DNA from: Combretum micranthum
Lineage: Eukaryota; Streptophyta; Magnoliopsida; Myrtales; Combretaceae
Reading direction: 5' to 3'
NCBI GenBank assembly: GCA_024138025.1
Contig: JAMXBD010002476.1
Span: forward strand, 1-64,000
Length of the DNA: 64,000 nucleotides
The position numbers and the translations under genes are program-made. Positions 60,160 through 64,000 of this stretch are shown piece by piece (the first letter of the stretch is position 1; each line of letters opens with the position of its first letter). A model generated the notes under the pieces. It made no database searches. It saw nothing but the letters and a program-made list of their open reading frames with translations, and had not been told where the DNA came from.

Positions 60160-63100
60160 GGAGGACGTTTAAATAGCTTAAAAGTTGAAAGACAGGGAAA
60201 AAGAGAATCATATAAATCCTTAGACACCTTTTATGAATCTAAGAATAGTAAGGATAGTTTATTAGTCTAATGATAAGAAGGGTAGTAAGAATGGTAATGG
60301 ATCGTTGGGCAGTGAAAAGAGGGAAAAGGGTGAGTGATAGGCATTTGAGAAATGTACTGAGGTGAAACAAAATTCTGAAATAAAAGCCATATGATAAAGG
60401 CTGGCCAAGTGCTTGTACTTTTAATTTGTGGCAATTTAATATTTGATATTTAGATTTTGATAATTAGTACTTCTATTGCTAAAGTATATGTTGTTTTTGG
60501 CATCACTATTAAATAATATTTGAGGAATATTTATTTGACGGTAGAATAATAGTAGATATTTGTTCAAAATTTGCTAAAATCTAAAAATGTAGTATTGAAC
60601 TACTAAAAATTGCAAAAAATTGAAACAACAGACGTTTGTCTTGTCATATTCTTTTCATCAAAATAAAAGTTTGAAAGAAATTATTAAAACTAGTTAACAA
60701 CTTGCACAATGCATGGCTACTAAGTATAAATGTAGAGGTATTAAGTGTTTTAAATACCTAAGTTACGGATATATTGCTACATAATGTCAAAATTGTTGTG
60801 AGATGGTGAATCATAATGGTAATGTAAAGAGTAAAGAAGAGTATGAGGAGAAAAGCAAAGTAGTCGGATTTCATGGAGGTGGAGAGAGAAGAGATGAGGA
60901 TGAGCCATTGAGCAAATCATTGGAAATGCAATGCTGATTAATAGAGTAATATGGGAGGAATCTCAATATGGCTATAATTGATATAAGTTTTATTATTATG
61001 GTGGTAACTACACTTGTTGATAAGTTAAAGTTACCAACTACAACCTATCCTTAATTTTATCCTCTGTATTGGTTAAATGATAAGGGCTTGATTTGTGTAA
61101 CAAATAAGGTATGTTTACCTCCTTTTCATTCTAATAAGTATTTTGATGAAGTATTATGTGATGTGGTCCCAATGAGCCACTACAAAAAATTGACTTTTAC
61201 AAATAGAAATTTTGTGATGGAAAATTGATAAAAAAATTCTATTTCTACAAGTGAAATAAATAACAATGGTTTTTTCAATAGAAATTCACATATAGAGATA
61301 GAGTTTTCATCTCTAAAACCTAGTTTTCTTATAGTGAGGCCTTCATATAATTTGTTGGGTCGTCATTAGTGGTTTAATCAAAAAGTGAATCACAATGGAA
61401 AAAACTATTAGGGTAAATGGGTGTAGTGATGTTTTCAATATTATCTTTTGGATTGGCTTTTAATCATTAATAAACAATTTTTGTGGTCTGGTAATGAGCG
61501 TTATTTGTGGTCAATAATGGAGGTTATCATTTTGAGGTTTCATGATTGAACTCGTTTTAAGGCTTTGCATCAAATCCTATTTCAAGTCTTCATGCCCAAT
61601 ATCTTTTCATTGAGTTGATATGTTTATTTTTGTTACTTTGATTTGTATTTATTAATGGTAAATTTTTTTTTTTGTGTTGGGGGGTGAGGGGGAACGTTTT
61701 TGGAAGACAATTTTCGACCTATATCCAAAAAATTTGATTTCTAGTATTAGTAAATATTGATTATGATTAATGCTAAATTTAAATTTGCATTGTGATTTTT
61801 TTTTTTTTGTTGACTATTTCATTAGTTACTTAAGTTGCATGTGGTAGTGTAATGTTTGTGTTTTAATAATGCTCTAATGTGTACTAGAATTTTCCGGCTT
61901 ACTCCTTATTGTTTAACTTTTGGATAATGATGAGAATCTTGCTACTTCATGAGATGCTAATTATATGCATTTTGGTGGTTGGCATGGCATTAATTGTGGG
62001 GAGAGTTTAGATCATTTTAGGTTTCCTACAAGATGGCTAGTTAAATATTAAGTTTATCTAAAGTTTTGTTAGCCTATGAGACTTTGAGCGTAATATGAAA
62101 TTTTCTAAAAAGAGTACAACTTGTATTCATGTACTTTGATGCTTGTATATGGTGAAGTTTGTGACGTGCTTGTATTAAGGTGTGACAACTACTATAGAAT
62201 AACTATTTTGATAATATATCCATCATCATCTGGGCACTCTATTATGGCCATTGCCAATGTCGCGCTACCATACATCAACCAATATTGTCAACTCTAAACC
62301 ATTATTAGGTCATTAATTAATCAATTGATAGTATCAATTTTGATGATACACTTATGCTATGTGATAAAGATAGAAGTAATGGTGGTATAAAGTAGTAGGT
62401 GTGTTAGCAATATAGAGATTTTAATGATGTAGTCATGCTAATGGTGGTGAACATTTGATAATATTGGTGGTGATGTGGTGAAATGGTATAATAATAAAGG
62501 TAATAGTGATAATTGAGATTTTCTCATGTGGTAATTACAATGAAAAAATAAGTGGTGGTCATGGTAGTGTAGTGGTAATAATATAGTGATGGTGAATGGT
62601 AATATAGTGCTAGTGTTATATTGATGGTGGTAGCAATAGTGATGGTATTGGTACTGATAATAAATACAACAATAGTGATGGTATTGGTAGTGATGGTAAA
62701 TGTAGCAATAATGCTGGTAATTAGGACGGTAATGGTAGTAATGGTGAGGTGGTGGCATAATAATTAGTGAAATAAAATGTTAGTTTAGCTTTTGATTGGA
62801 GGACTTTATTTTATCTTGTTCCAAAATTTTTATACTACCAAATTTAAGAGAGAGAGAGAGCACATGAGGTTTGTCATATACAATAAAAGAAGTTGATTTA
62901 GTACTGGGATTATTTTTTAAAAAAAAAAATAAAATAAGTTTTATCTTGCTTAATAACTCAAAATATTGCCAAAAACAACACCTAATCTCTAAGATGTGTT
63001 AAGGGGAACCACCCATGTATAGAGGAGAGTATGCTGTGGTTTGGTTTTGTTTTCCCTTTTGAATTAATTTCATGACAATGCAGTTTGTTCCAAACCATGC

Positions 63101-64000
63101 AATAAGAATTATGAAGTTTTCTAGACTATTAAATTTTGGGTTTAGCATGAATTAGTTTATACATAGAGCTATATTTTGTAACTTTGTAATGTATATTTGA
63201 CTGACATGTAATATCATATTAAAAGTACTAAATTCATTTAATAATAAATATTATTATCATATAAGTAAAAAGCACTAAATTGATTTTTTAATAACATATA
63301 TTGTTATTATGTAACATGTAATGTCTAACTATCTTTTTTTGTGACTGATCAATTGATTTTTCAACGTCAAAAAGTTGTAATAAAAATAATTGGTGGTGAT
63401 CTGTACTAATGAGATGTGCAGTCGCTTGCCTTCGTTCGGGTCAAGAGCTAGTCTTGATTTAATATCTGTTCATAGGGAAGAAAAACTTTTCTTTATTTTT
63501 GTGTGAAATTTTCTTAATAGTCATAAAGTTATTGCACAATTTATTTACGATAATAAATTGAAAGATATCAAGATTAAGTTTATTTAAGGAATCAACGTGT
63601 TTAATAAGTCTAAAAAAAGTTTTAACACTTGGGAATAAATTCATTTAAATTATTATCCTTTTAAGTAGTTAAAAAGAGAAATCAAAATTTTGCAACGTAA
63701 GCAAATAAGGTATCAATAATTGTTTGGAGAAAAAAGTATCAATAATTCACTGTTAAGGAAAATTATGGAAACTTAATTCAAATGTGATACCACGAGAAGT
63801 TAATTTTTTTTTTAGTCTCAAACATTAATACGTTGAATGAACTTATCTTCAAAGCTTCACACTTGTGGTGTAATTCACCCAGTTCATTATTATTATTATT
63901 ATTATTATTTACATTTAGTTCTCGTATTCTTACCGTTGTTCTCATTCCTTTTAAATTATTTGCATACGGAGTCTTGCATCATATGCATAGGATTCCTATA
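57843..64000 (-). CDS. Ankyrin-repeat PGG-domain protein gene, copy 3 (3' half, intact so far)
   Basis: Four 3' exons: 59535-59422, 59293-58999, 58921-58575, 58454-57843. The start of the gene is outside the window; the visible part from 59,536 to 64,000 is intron 4. All four exons are open with GT-AG borders, and phases match copy 1, so the visible 455 or so codons read through without a stop: linker with NYKTC motif, Lys/Glu-rich linker, second ankyrin block, then PGG domain. By family it is a membrane protein of the ACD6/ITN1-like class implicated in stress or defence signalling; the specific role is not known. It is the only copy in the window without visible damage. Confidence 0.85.
58575..58921 (-). 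CDS. Copy 3 exon 7: second ankyrin block
   Basis: Ankyrin repeats [38 protein letters not shown] and [18 protein letters not shown], then [14 protein letters not shown] leading into exon 8. Acceptor GATAG, donor GTAATTTAC. Confidence 0.86.
58999..59293 (-). CDS. Copy 3 exon 6: linker
   Basis: [20 protein letters not shown], then [15 protein letters not shown], then a His-rich and a Lys/Glu-rich tail ([14 protein letters not shown]). Open where copy 1 is frameshifted. Acceptor CTAG, donor GTGAGGC. Confidence 0.82.
59422..59535 (-). CDS. Copy 3 exon 5: NYKTC linker
   Basis: Encodes [20 protein letters not shown] followed by MMVFLGL. Acceptor AATGTAG, donor GTATGTCC. This is the furthest upstream coding exon of copy 3 inside the window. 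Confidence 0.78.
60126..60154. repeat. (TA)n microsatellite
   Basis: About 14 TA units, absent at the matching place in units 1 and 2. Confidence 0.9.
61178..61336. mobile_element. CACTA-type MITE, 159 bp, unit 3
   Basis: Same element and site as 26,904-27,064: ends CACTACAAAAAATTG and (reverse complement) CACTATAAGAAAACTAGG. Flanks agc and agg approximate a 3-bp duplication. Its sharing by units 2 and 3 but not 1 groups those two units. Confidence 0.78.
62330..62760. repeat. Degenerate TGG/TAA-rich low-complexity tract, unit 3
   Basis: Counterpart of the tracts in units 1 and 2. The minus-strand open frame at 62,438-62,758 (His/Tyr/Pro-rich) is an artefact of the repeat composition. Confidence 0.6.
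63888..63909. repeat. (ATT)n microsatellite, unit 3
   Basis: About seven units; orthologous to 7,832-7,876 and 29,598-29,621. Confidence 0.85.

Larger units (their letters stand above)
60030..61420 (+). mobile_element. Decayed Ty3-type gag/protease remnant, unit 3
   Basis: Best preserved of the three copies. Around 60,735 a zinc knuckle is legible ([14 protein letters not shown] with a stop and then C), followed by [31 protein letters not shown] near 61,010 and [14 protein letters not shown] near 61,140-61,175, then LLGRH near 61,355 after the CACTA insertion. It opposes the host gene and is riddled with stops. Confidence 0.65.
57401..64000. repeat. Tandem unit 3, left part (contains ankyrin-PGG copy 3)
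   Basis: Third copy of the unit, truncated by the end of the window inside intron 4 of its gene. The last bases align with unit 2 at about 29,620-29,710, so exon 4 should lie roughly 0.7 kb beyond the right edge. It shares a CACTA-type MITE with unit 2 and some gag remnant sequence with unit 1. Confidence 0.72.

Noticed and set aside
1..64000. CRISPR arrays, operons, rRNA genes
   Set aside because: None seen. Direct repeats present are microsatellites, LTRs and the tandem units; the window is plant nuclear DNA.

Overview
The window is AT-rich, transposon-laden nuclear DNA from a flowering plant, most likely a eudicot. The evidence is a split-exon gene with GT-AG introns, plant-type ankyrin/PGG proteins, a hAT transposon with a BED-finger transposase, LTR retrotransposons, TRIMs, CACTA and Tourist-like MITEs, and long (AAT)n microsatellites. 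I see no bacterial or organellar genes, and I cannot name the species.

The backbone is a tandem array of three diverged copies of one unit. Unit 1 runs from about 91 to 23,550, unit 2 from about 23,551 to 57,400, and unit 3 from about 57,401 to beyond the right edge. Each unit carries, on the minus strand, one eight-exon gene for an ankyrin-repeat protein with a C-terminal membrane PGG domain (ACD6/ITN1-like class, usually tied to stress and immune signalling). Copy 1 (577-11,964) is complete in structure but has single-base frameshifts in exons 1 and 6. Copy 2 (23,974-33,570) is clearly a pseudogene, with stops, deletions and lost splice sites. Copy 3 (57,843 to past the end) has four visible 3' exons, all open and splicing in frame, so it is the best candidate for a working gene.

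The units differ mainly by mobile-element insertions, and the sister units often preserve the empty site. Unit 1 holds a 4.37-kb solo LTR (15,497-19,865), two TRIM elements (4,958-5,547 and 8,767-9,378) and a roughly 2.3-kb unassigned insertion around 3,395-5,710. Unit 2 holds a hAT transposon (38,663-55,110, 8-bp target duplication). Inside that hAT sits an 11.8-kb LTR retrotransposon (39,672-51,509, 5-bp target duplication TTAAG) that carries gag and an extra upstream ORF but no recognisable pol. Unit 2 also has a Tourist-like MITE and a long-inverted-repeat MITE in places where unit 1 has neither. Units 2 and 3 share a CACTA-type MITE absent from unit 1. All three units share, within intron 4, a decayed Ty3-type gag/protease remnant older than the triplication.

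The outcome is a small tandem family of PGG-domain genes being broken up by successive transposon waves. The most unusual items are the gag-only retrotransposon with its uncharacterised 233-aa ORF, and the loss of the TATA-box segment from that element's own 5' LTR.
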